A stretch of DNA of 11,497 nt from JAQVEM01 sp964601205 (GTDB lineage Bacteria > Actinomycetota > Humimicrobiia > Humimicrobiales > Humimicrobiaceae), in the NCBI GenBank assembly GCA_964601205.1, contig CAZRML010000016.1, positions 1-11,497 of the forward strand. Reading direction: 5' to 3'. The translations under genes and the position numbers were made by a program. Under the pieces are notes generated by a model that saw nothing but the letters and a program-made list of their open reading frames with translations, made no database searches and was not told the origin of the DNA. Position 1 is the first letter of the stretch; every line of letters begins with the position of its first letter. Positions 1 through 7,266 of this stretch are shown here, in pieces.

Positions 1-1239
1 AGTTACAATATCAGCACCGGCAAACAAACTCATGCCGATATATAAGGCGGCAGATAAAAACATTGCAATATAAGCCTGGGTCTGGCCCCATATTATACCA
101 ATTACAATTATATAGATTATGCTGTAATCAATCTTTAAAGCAGGCAATTTTATATTAAAGAAAAGATTTCCCCATTGCAGAAAAGCCACAAATATGAACA
201 ATAGCATATTTTCAATGTATGCAACTGCTTTAAAAGGTTTCTTTTTCTGCCTGGTTTCAGCTTTATCCCTGCTATGTCTTTGACGTTTCCTATCCTCTTT
301 TTGCAGTTGTTTCCATCTGTAAGTAAGCTTGATGCCTTCTTCAAAACTAACCCTGGGCTCCCAATCGATGGTGTCTGAAATCTTAGAATTATCGAGCCAG
401 GATTTTTGGATTTTTTCACTAATGCTCTCCTGGTAGATGATTTTGCCAGGTTTTTTCAATGCTGATAGATCTTTGACTACTGAATTAATCGAACGTTCAA
501 TTCCGGAAGATAAATTAAAAATCCCCGAGCAGTTTTTATTAAGGGAAGCTTTATAAATACCGTCGATAAGATCATCTATATATATGAAGTCTTTTGTCTG
601 CGTCCCATAGCCGCTTACAATAATCTTTTTGCCCCGTATTATCTTATCCAGAAATATAGAGACTTCATCCTGCGGTCTATATAAAGAGTCCGAAACCTGC
701 TCCCGGGGACCATAAACATTTGAAACTCTTAGGCTGAGTATGGCTAAATTATTTATTTCACCCCATCTGGAACAATAATACTCCATCACATAACTGCTCA
801 TACCCTTAAGCGATACAGGATCTGGCGCAGTTTCTTCCCTTGCCGGACTCTCCCTGGTATTGCCGTAAATTTCAGAAGATGAAATAAGAACGAATTTTTT
901 TACTTTGTTTTTTGTTGAAAGATCAAGCATATTAACAAGCCCTGATAAATTGCATCTTGATAATATATCTTCAGATGCAGGGGATTTTTTAGGTGTTATA
1001 GATATTAATTCATATTCCGGAATATGAATTACAATTTCAAATCTGCCGGCGCCAAAAATCTTTTCGCATTCAGGACTGGAATCTGAAAGATTATAAAACT
1101 TATACTTGCCTCCTGCAGTTTTCCTATGTTTCTCGCGGGCCAGGTTATCAATTACCGTTACATCATGTCCTTCTTTTAAAAACATTGCTGCCAGAGAGGA
1201 GCCTATGAAGTCATAACCGCCGCTTATCAGTACTTTCAA
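1..1239 (-). CDS. SDR (NAD-dependent epimerase-like) domain fused to a PelD-like membrane region, 3' end outside window
   Basis: The frame stays open from a TTG at 1239 to the window edge (413 codons, no stop). The TTG follows AAAGGAG at good spacing and opens the Rossmann fold directly. Residues 1-310 are an extended SDR domain: SGGYDFIGSS at 6-15, VTVIDNL at 27-33, SSSEIYG at 120-126, RVSNVYGPRE at 171-180, KDFIYIDD at 216-223. Key residues are missing. The YxxxK positions, aligned on SPYGxSK of GalE-type enzymes, read SLKGMSS (143-149), so Tyr is Lys145 and Lys is Ser149. The middle Gly of GxxGxxG is Asp10. A basic linker (310-337) leads to at least two or three membrane helices (about 344-361, 372-390, 391-407). 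In Pel systems PelD is a membrane c-di-GMP receptor and PelX is an SDR epimerase. The membrane part and the GGDEF/HD-GYP neighbours suggest an SDR-PelD fusion. Its GAF and GGDEF-like parts would lie outside, so this name is inference. Confidence 0.8.
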   Translation of the reverse strand, partial: MKVLISGGYDFIGSSLAAMFLKEGHDVTVIDNLAREKHRKTAGGKYKFYNLSDSSPECEKIFGAGRFEIVIHIPEYELISITPKKSPASEDILSRCNLSGLVNMLDLSTKNKVKKFVLISSSEIYGNTRESPAREETAPDPVSLKGMSSYVMEYYCSRWGEINNLAILSLRVSNVYGPREQVSDSLYRPQDEVSIFLDKIIRGKKIIVSGYGTQTKDFIYIDDLIDGIYKASLNKNCSGIFNLSSGIERSINSVVKDLSALKKPGKIIYQESISEKIQKSWLDNSKISDTIDWEPRVSFEEGIKLTYRWKQLQKEDRKRQRHSRDKAETRQKKKPFKAVAYIENMLLFIFVAFLQWGNLFFNIKLPALKIDYSIIYIIVIGIIWGQTQAYIAMFLSAALYIGMSLFAGADIVT

Positions 1240-1274
1240 TGTATCTTGCTCCTTTCAATTCTAAAATTTATCTT

Positions 1275-1321
1275 AAAAAGGAATAAAGATTCAGGGAATC
1301 TGGATTAATGATCCGGGATCA
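1275..1321 (-). terminator. Tandem inverted repeats with T-rich tail after the 7TM GGDEF/HD-GYP gene
   Basis: Read on the minus strand just after the stop at 1325 there is a 13-base palindrome TGATCC-G-GGATCA (1309-1321). A second hairpin AGATTC-CCT-GAATCT (1287-1301) follows, then TTATTCCTTTTTA. The second stem plus T-rich tail resembles a weak intrinsic terminator. It lies 48 nt upstream of the SDR gene start, so it could equally be a partial terminator or attenuator between the two genes. The stems are short, and termination is not certain. Confidence 0.4.
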
Positions 1322-1324
1322 AAA

Positions 1325-3385
1325 TCATTTGCTATTAACAATCTTTAGAAAAGCTTCGACCAGTTCCGGGTCAAACTTTATGCCTGCATCTTTCTTTATC
1401 TCTCTAATGGCCTGATCCCTGGGAAAAGCCCTCCTGTACGGCCTGTCACTTGTCATTGCATCAAAACTGTCGACTATTGATATTATACGGGATATTAAGG
1501 GTATTTCCGTACCTTTTATACCTTCAGGATAACCGCTGCCGTCCCAGTTTTCATGATGGTAAAGTATCGCGTCAGCAATTGCCGCAAGATCAACCGATGA
1601 TTTTGCTATACGGTAACCTACTTCAGGATGTTTTTTAACCATTTCCCATTCTTCGGGGGAAAGCTTTCCTGGTTTTAAGATTATGCTATCGGCAACGGCT
1701 ATTTTTCCTATATCATGGAGGGCAGAAAGCATTGCAAGTTCGTTAAGCTCAATCTGGGAAAGCTTTAAGTTTTTGCCCATCAGAAGCGCAAGCTTCTCCA
1801 TCCTCTTTACATGTTCTTCCGTTTCATATTTCTTTTCATCCAGTGATTTTTCAATAGAGGATATTATGGAGCGGTGTACCCTTTTTTCATCGCTCATCTT
1901 ATCTGTATACATCTTATCTTCCGAAGCTTTAATTATCTCATCGATGCTTTCATCTTCCTTTATCTTTGTGGCTATCCCGAGTGAAATGCTTATGGGCATA
2001 TCTTCTGTGTCATGCTCGGAGCAGGTCTTTTTTACCCTGCCTGCAATCTCCTCTGCTGTGCGGCGCTCTGTCAGCGGAAGAAGGATAATAAACTCATCTC
2101 CGCCCCATCTTGAAATGATATCTGACTTTCTAAAGCTCTGCTTCAGTATTTCGGCAACTCTTTTCAGCAGCTCATCGCCCTTCTCATGGCCGTAGGTGTC
2201 ATTTACCATCTTAAGGCCATTGACATCTCCCATTACTATGCTAAGGGGCAGGTTTCTCTCCACATTCAGCCTTGCCAGCTCTTCTTCAAAAAAAGCCCTG
2301 TTATAAAGGCCCGTAAGGTAATCATGAAACGACATATATTTTATTTTATCTTCATATTCCTTCCTCTCGGTAATGTCTTTCATGACAAGAAGCTTTCCTG
2401 CTATTTCCTTCTGGCGTATCTTAACAGGGGATAGTGACACATCGAAATAGCTGTCCCGGCCGCCTGCATTTATCATTATATCTTTTTTAGCCTCTGGCTG
2501 GCCTTCCGTAAGATCGAGGCTGTAGCCGGGCCAGAGAGAACTTATGTGTTTTCCCATAAAGTCAGGATTAGCTGAAAAAAGTTCCTGCGCCGGCCTGTTT
2601 AAAAAATTGACCTCATCTTTTTTGTTTAAGACTATGACGCTGTCATTTATATTTTCTAATATTGATTCGTAGTTTATGGGGACAACTTCGCCAAGTCTAA
2701 GATACCTGTTACCTGCCGTCCAATAGACTATCCATGCCAGGCATAATACAAAAGGAGACGGGTTGGTAATTGCTGGTATCACTTTAAAAGAATGAAGCAT
2801 ATCAAGGGTAAATACAATAATCACTGAAAGAAGCAGGATAAGGGCCTGGCGCCTGAAAAACCTGTGCCGGCCTGCTATAACCAGGAACAGGAATATTATA
2901 CTTAAAAGAATGAGAAAAGAATAATACCCAATCCCGATCCAGCCTACAATCTCATAACCTCCTCCGGTAGCTGATTCCAGAATACCGTCTGGTTGTACTG
3001 TTAAATTGTTCCGCATCAGCCTGGAAACATCACTTGCAATATGGGATATCAGGTCTGCCGCCGGTATTATGCTTATGGCGATTAAAACGTCTTTTTTAAT
3101 CAGCCTTGTAAAACCTGCAAGCTTTGCTGATAGAACAAAAATTATTACCGGGACCATAGTTGCTCCGAGATATCCCAGACTATTAAAAATAACTTTGCCC
3201 ACAAGAGTTACATTGATTATTTCCAGGACCAGGCCTGATATCCATACAGTAGTACCGATCAGCAGGAGAGCCGTGATCTTCAGGTCCTCGCTGGATTTGA
3301 GCCTGAAAATAATAACCAGATATGGTAAAATTAGTGCCAGAATGGCAAGGTATGGGATTACATACATGCTGAATTGAATTATCAT
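1325..3385 (-). CDS. Membrane-bound 7TM-PAS-GGDEF-HD-GYP protein (c-di-GMP synthesis and degradation)
   Basis: 686 residues. The first ~225 hold about seven hydrophobic segments arranged like the 7TM region at the N-terminus of some histidine kinases, a membrane sensory unit. A PAS domain follows (about 235-340, ending in the usual DITERK linker). The GGDEF domain (about 345-505) has an intact RWGGDEF (GGDEF 428-432). An RxxD inhibitory site (RKSD, 419-422) sits exactly five residues before it, as expected for a product-inhibited diguanylate cyclase. The HD-GYP phosphodiesterase domain (about 515-686) has His525, HDIGK (557-561), HHE (610-612), DGSGYP (615-620) and a conserved late Asp (639). 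Both active sites look complete, so the protein could make and hydrolyse c-di-GMP, with one activity probably dominant under a given signal. It shares its GGDEF/HD-GYP half with the gene just upstream in transcription. The start has no clear ribosome binding site. Confidence 0.93.
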   Translation of the reverse strand: MIIQFSMYVIPYLAILALILPYLVIIFRLKSSEDLKITALLLIGTTVWISGLVLEIINVTLVGKVIFNSLGYLGATMVPVIIFVLSAKLAGFTRLIKKDVLIAISIIPAADLISHIASDVSRLMRNNLTVQPDGILESATGGGYEIVGWIGIGYYSFLILLSIIFLFLVIAGRHRFFRRQALILLLSVIIVFTLDMLHSFKVIPAITNPSPFVLCLAWIVYWTAGNRYLRLGEVVPINYESILENINDSVIVLNKKDEVNFLNRPAQELFSANPDFMGKHISSLWPGYSLDLTEGQPEAKKDIMINAGGRDSYFDVSLSPVKIRQKEIAGKLLVMKDITERKEYEDKIKYMSFHDYLTGLYNRAFFEEELARLNVERNLPLSIVMGDVNGLKMVNDTYGHEKGDELLKRVAEILKQSFRKSDIISRWGGDEFIILLPLTERRTAEEIAGRVKKTCSEHDTEDMPISISLGIATKIKEDESIDEIIKASEDKMYTDKMSDEKRVHRSIISSIEKSLDEKKYETEEHVKRMEKLALLMGKNLKLSQIELNELAMLSALHDIGKIAVADSIILKPGKLSPEEWEMVKKHPEVGYRIAKSSVDLAAIADAILYHHENWDGSGYPEGIKGTEIPLISRIISIVDSFDAMTSDRPYRRAFPRDQAIREIKKDAGIKFDPELVEAFLKIVNSK

Positions 3386-3410
3386 GATTTTATACCATCT
3401 ATAAATTTAC

Positions 3411-3426
3411 ATATGAAATTTCATAT
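3411..3426. promoter_or_regulatory. Perfect 16-base palindrome upstream of the 7TM GGDEF/HD-GYP gene
   Basis: ATATGAAATTTCATAT is a perfect inverted repeat ending 26 bases before the ATG at 3385. It lies in the 158-base gap between the two GGDEF/HD-GYP genes, where a promoter for the second gene would be expected. Size and position fit a dimeric repressor operator, but the sequence is AT-rich and no matching regulator is identified. The gap shows no other clear signal except an 18-20 codon ORF (3399-3461). Confidence 0.4.
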
Positions 3427-3543
3427 TCAAATATTAAAAAATCTCTCATATTCATAATCATTCCTTTCGCTTCACTCAAGTCACAAAACGGGATTAAAAT
3501 CGTCGTCCTCAAGCTGGTTTTTTTAACATATCTTTTTTCAGAC

Positions 3544-5064
3544 TTATTCTCCCGCCAGTACAATATTGATAAAAATATCTACCAGTTCAGGGTCAAACTG
3601 AGTGCCCGAACATCTTTTTAATTCTTCTATAGCTTCTTTTTTTGTAATTGCCCTTTGATAAGGTCTGCCGTTTGTCATAACATCATATGCATCAATTATT
3701 GATATGATGCGGGATGTAATCGGAATGTTATCACCTCTCAGACCATGCGGGTACCCTTTTCCATTCCACCACTCGTGATGGCTCAAAACACCTTCAGCTA
3801 TGTGTACAAGCTGAGGATTTGACATACAGATATTATAGCCGATCTCAGGATGTTTTTTTACCATGACCCATTCTTTTTCTGTTAACTTTCTTCCACTGGT
3901 AAGCACTTCTTCAGATATTGCAATTTTACCTATATCATGAAGAGTTGAAAGAAGTGAAAGTTCGTCAATTATATTATCGGGAAGGTTCATAGCTTTCCCT
4001 ATTTCACGCGAACGCTTTTTCAATCGTTCTGAATGTTCCCTGGTTTCCAGGCTTTTTTCATATAGTGTTCTTTCAAGTGATGATGTTATTGAACTATAAA
4101 TACTTTTTCTTTCAATTAACTTATGCCTGAACATATTATCTTCTGCTTCTTTTATTATATCCTGGAAATTTCCATCTACCTTTTCTTTTGTTGCGAGACC
4201 CAGAGATATGCCAAGGGGTATTTCCTGCTTACTTGTTGAAACGGAAACCTTCTTTATTCTATTTGTAATTTCTCCAGCATCCTCTTTACTGGTTTTGGGA
4301 AGTAGAATTGTAAATTCATCGCCTCCCCATCTTGCAACTACATCTTCTTTTCTGCAAAATGCTTTCAGGATTTCCGCTACTTTTGCAATCAGCCTGTCAC
4401 CTTCCAGGTGGCCAAAGGCATCATTTACAATCTTCAGGTTGTTTATATCAGCAATTATGAAACTTAAGGGAAGCTGTCTTTGTGTGTTTAACCTTTTTAT
4501 TTCTTCCTCGAAATAAGCCCTATTATAAAGCCCGGTAAGAATGTCATGAAAAGACATGTATATGATTTTTTCTTCTGTTTTTTTACGCTCTGTTATATCT
4601 CTTACTGTTCCTTCGTAGTAGGCCGGCTTTCCTTTATCTTTGATTACTCTTGAGCTGAACTCTACCCATATTAAAGTTCCATCTTTTTTCTTAAATTGTG
4701 TTTCAAATAATTTATTTCTTTTATCTGGAGAGGGCCGGTATTTTTTAGAAGCATATATCTGGTTTGGAATATTTACAGAGAGAAGTTCCTCTTTACTTGT
4801 ATAACCCAGCATTTTTACCAGTGCCAGGTTTGCATCAATATATTTTCCGTCCAGAGTACTTTTATACATACCATCAAGGGAGTTCTCAAAAAACGACCTG
4901 TAGTGTTCCTCACTTTTTTTAAAAAGTTCTTGAGTGGTTCTCTGTAACCTGAAAAGTGTCTTAAGCTTTGATGATATAGCTTTATGCAGCCAGTCTATTT
5001 TATCATTTTTTGCTGCTTTATCGTCTGGAATTTTTTTAGAAGTAAGTTTCTTATTTGTCTTCAT
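3544..5064 (-). CDS. Soluble PAS-GGDEF-HD-GYP protein (c-di-GMP synthesis and degradation)
   Basis: 506 residues with no membrane segment. The N-terminus is lysine-rich (1-50, probably helical), followed by a PAS domain (about 52-160, ending DITERKK). The GGDEF domain (about 165-320) has RWGGDEF (GGDEF 247-251) and an RxxD inhibitory site (RKED, 238-241) at the correct five-residue spacing. The HD-GYP domain (about 330-506) has His344, HDIGK (376-380), HHE (429-431) and GYP (437-439). In the usual DGxGYP segment Asp is replaced by Asn434 (NGKGYP), while the histidines and the late Asp458/Asp461 are kept. The paralogue 158 bases downstream has the same C-terminal architecture, so the pair arose by tandem duplication with exchange of the sensory part. 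The likely role is cytoplasmic signal-dependent control of c-di-GMP. The upstream Shine-Dalgarno is weak; a possible promoter lies at 5153-5181. Confidence 0.93.
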   Translation of the reverse strand: MKTNKKLTSKKIPDDKAAKNDKIDWLHKAISSKLKTLFRLQRTTQELFKKSEEHYRSFFENSLDGMYKSTLDGKYIDANLALVKMLGYTSKEELLSVNIPNQIYASKKYRPSPDKRNKLFETQFKKKDGTLIWVEFSSRVIKDKGKPAYYEGTVRDITERKKTEEKIIYMSFHDILTGLYNRAYFEEEIKRLNTQRQLPLSFIIADINNLKIVNDAFGHLEGDRLIAKVAEILKAFCRKEDVVARWGGDEFTILLPKTSKEDAGEITNRIKKVSVSTSKQEIPLGISLGLATKEKVDGNFQDIIKEAEDNMFRHKLIERKSIYSSITSSLERTLYEKSLETREHSERLKKRSREIGKAMNLPDNIIDELSLLSTLHDIGKIAISEEVLTSGRKLTEKEWVMVKKHPEIGYNICMSNPQLVHIAEGVLSHHEWWNGKGYPHGLRGDNIPITSRIISIIDAYDVMTNGRPYQRAITKKEAIEELKRCSGTQFDPELVDIFINIVLAGE

Positions 5065-5642
5065 CTTACTTAAAGGATCAAAAATAAATAACAGTTTTTG
5101 GTTTTTAAAACACTTATTTACACATTAGAATAACAAATTGTAATATAATTTTTTATTAAATTACTATTATAATTATATCAAAAGTTTTCAATATCTTAAA
5201 CATCATATAAATTATATAAAAAGATAATAATATGTTATATCATTTGTTATTAATATTTAAATTTTTATATTATATATCCAGCAATTAATCATCTTCTATC
5301 AATTTTACCCTGAACACCTGATAAAATGGGAACATTTCAACATTAACCTTACAGACCATTTCTTAAATAGGGATTTAAGGTTAAGAAAATTTAGGTATTT
5401 TTTAACTTTTAGGGTTCATAAAATATTTTTATCTGTGATAATATTAAGTCAATTGTGTTTTCGGTTTATTAAATTCAGAGAAAAATTACATTCTATTGAA
5501 GAAAAATATTTTCCAGGAGCCTTGCATATATTACATATTGGCGATCTTTGGTCCGGGTTTTATCCCAATTTTGATTGCATATATTTTTAAAATTAATCTA
5601 AAGAAAATATTACCTGATATTATTTCTGGTATTATTGAATAA
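5065..5642. other. AT-rich intergenic region without a supported gene
   Basis: 578 bases between the PAS-GGDEF-HD-GYP start and the GH130 remnant. The part at 5065-5280 is extremely AT-rich and carries a candidate minus-strand promoter. On the plus strand one frame is free of stops from 5261 to the TAA at 5588-5590 (109 codons) but has no ATG and no ribosome binding site. I recognise no RNA gene, repeat or mobile element here. Confidence 0.5.
5153..5181 (-). promoter_or_regulatory. Candidate sigma70-type promoter for the soluble GGDEF/HD-GYP gene
   Basis: On the minus strand TTGATA (5181-5176) and TAATAA (5158-5153) are separated by 17 bases. The start codon is about 90 bases further on. In such AT-rich DNA, near-consensus boxes occur often by chance, so this is only the best-looking candidate. 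Confidence 0.3.
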
Positions 5643-5957
5643 CTAATATTCGGTACATTTTTTTAAATAAGCCAGGACATCATCTAAATTAGCAGTAGCC
5701 AGGGCTACTACTTAATCGGCAGCGCCATAATAAACTAAGAGTTCATTTGTTTTTTCATCTTTACTTCCAGCAATGGTTAAATGGGAATACCACTGTCTGT
5801 CTTAGACTCGAACCAAAAGCAATATCTCACCATTAAATTTTGTTGCTCATGGATTAAATACAGCTTCTACTTTATAGGGCCAGCCTTCTGGGGTTAAAAT
5901 CGGGTTTTCTTCACACCGTTTAAAATATTCTTTTAATTTTTTATTATTAATTCCCCA
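5643..5957 (-). pseudogene. GH130 glycoside phosphorylase pseudogene with internal deletion and three in-frame stops
   Basis: One reading frame from about 5957 to TAG at 5643-5645 reads through three stop codons: TGA at 5847-5849, TAA at 5802-5804, TAA at 5712-5714. The first half matches the N-terminus of GH130 enzymes (beta-mannoside phosphorylases): ENPILTPEGWPYKVEAVFNP, then stop in place of the Gly of NPGA, LLLVRV-stop-DR, and SHLTIAGSKD. The frame then jumps to the family's C-terminal block, NELLVYYGAAD-stop-VVALATANLDDVLAYL. The central part with most catalytic residues is missing, in frame, leaving about 104 codons where intact members are roughly three times longer. The gene is therefore dead. 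It begins 16 bases after the baeRF3 stop and may once have been its operon partner. The assignment rests on recalled family motifs, which are distinctive. Confidence 0.82.
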
Positions 5958-5973
5958 ACAATTAACTAAGAGA

Positions 5974-7125
5974 CTATTTATATCTATATATAGCAGCAAC
6001 CCCCGTACTGCAAGGCATACTCTCTTTTGGAAGGACCACCACTTCCCCCTTTTTCTTAATGACTAATTCAGCTAAGTCATCCAGAATATCATCAAAATCA
6101 GGATCTTTTATGTTTCCTAATTTTATTTTACCTGTATTATAATCAATTTTCCCCGGTATCATCCTGTCAGCCTCTATTAGAATGGTTCTGACTCTGTTTT
6201 CAAAGGCTGCCCTGGCAATCTGTGCTAAATTATCCGAGCCCAGTGAATTAACTTTTGCATTTTTAAAAGAATTCACTAATTTTTTCGTCTTTTCTAAATA
6301 AATAGGTTCCATTATCCTCCAGGCCTTTTCTGTTAACTGTTCTATTTCGAAAGAATCATAAGAACCTTTTATCCCCTCTTCTATTAAATATGGATTGTGG
6401 CTTATTTTTTTAAATATATTATGGTTCTCTTTCAACGAAAATAAAATAAGGGGTAATTTTGATGGTTTTGAATAATTCTCTAATATAAACCTGTCCACAT
6501 ATATAAAAAACTTTTCTATGTCTTTCTCAATCTCATCCTTTTTTCCTCCATGGCCATGATACATAGCAGTTTCTCCTGCACCTCCGTAAGACCCATGGGT
6601 TAGATAGGAATCAGTGTGTTGCCCTCCTAAGAATTCCTCTATGTTTCTATGAGTGTCAGGATCCATTTTAATCTCCTTAAATCCATATCTATTTCCTTCA
6701 TAAAGGGTGAAGTCATTACCACTTAAACCTAATAAATGATACCTATCCACTGATTGAAAAATTCTAATAAGTGGTTTGATATGAAAGCTATCTGCTACTA
6801 CAATCAGCTCTTGTACTGATCTAGAAAGCTTATATACAACGCATTTAGCTGGGTTGGCAAGTATAGCCAATCCATCTAAAGTATTATTCCAAAAGTCTTT
6901 CTCTTCTTCCAGTTTATAAAAAGGATCCATTGCAGAGATCAAAACATTTTGTTTATACTTCTGTTTTAGTGAATTTTCAATTTCTCGAATTAAATTTTTA
7001 AACACTATGGGGTCCTGCTTATTTTCCGGTGAATACCTATGAGTAGGTTGATAAAGAGATATACATGGTTCACTTTCTTCAAAAATTATATCATTGGGAA
7101 ATTCTTTAACAATTTCGTACATCAT
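5974..7125 (-). CDS. Bacterial archaeo-eukaryotic release factor-like protein, baeRF family 3
   Basis: 383 residues, the size and layout of baeRF family 3 proteins, bacterial relatives of eRF1/Pelota. The N-terminal part (about 10-150) carries the typical LYQPTHRYSPE and FKNLIREIE segments. The middle domain has HGHGGKKDEIEKDIEKFF starting at 190, which lines up with the eRF1 GGQ helix (HGRGGQSALRF...). The Gln is Lys195, so peptidyl-tRNA hydrolysis by the standard GGQ mechanism is not expected. The C-terminus (about 270-383) ends in STGVAAIYRYK, the usual closing motif of the third domain. A cytoplasmic role at stalled or inactive ribosomes is the published prediction for the family; no precise function is known. 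Start: two consecutive ATGs (7125, 7122) after a GGAAAGGA about a dozen bases upstream. The slipin gene lies 141 bases upstream. Confidence 0.82.
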   Translation of the reverse strand: MMYEIVKEFPNDIIFEESEPCISLYQPTHRYSPENKQDPIVFKNLIREIENSLKQKYKQNVLISAMDPFYKLEEEKDFWNNTLDGLAILANPAKCVVYKLSRSVQELIVVADSFHIKPLIRIFQSVDRYHLLGLSGNDFTLYEGNRYGFKEIKMDPDTHRNIEEFLGGQHTDSYLTHGSYGGAGETAMYHGHGGKKDEIEKDIEKFFIYVDRFILENYSKPSKLPLILFSLKENHNIFKKISHNPYLIEEGIKGSYDSFEIEQLTEKAWRIMEPIYLEKTKKLVNSFKNAKVNSLGSDNLAQIARAAFENRVRTILIEADRMIPGKIDYNTGKIKLGNIKDPDFDDILDDLAELVIKKKGEVVVLPKESMPCSTGVAAIYRYK

Positions 7126-7266
7126 AATATTTCTCTATCCTTTCCTTTGTGTATTACTTGTATTTTACAATCTTTTTTTAGGCACCCCTATAAACACAAA
7201 ACTATCCGATTTTCTTATGCTGCACACAAGAACAATAATGTCTCCCTGTAAGTTTTCACCATTCAG

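Noticed and set aside
150..419. ORF of 89 codons within the SDR-PelD-like gene
   Set aside because: It overlaps in another frame the long open frame whose translation shows SDR and membrane features.
1240..1324. c-di-GMP riboswitch before the SDR-PelD-like gene
   Set aside because: The gap is only 85 bases and I do not see the conserved GEMM core; it is filled by simple inverted repeats.
1683..2195. Long plus-strand ORF (170 codons) opposite the GGDEF/HD-GYP coding region
   Set aside because: It is a serine-rich reverse-strand shadow of a clearly coding, motif-rich gene and shows no domain of its own.
5500..5640. Plus-strand frame with ILAIFGPGFIPILIAYIF, reminiscent of the N-terminus of NRAMP metal transporters
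   Set aside because: Only one short segment fits, nothing of the family follows, and a different frame is the one open upstream.
6619..6627. Literal GGQ (residues 167-169) in the baeRF3 protein as a catalytic peptide-release motif
   Set aside because: It lies about 25 residues before the segment that aligns with the eRF1 GGQ helix, so it is probably coincidental.
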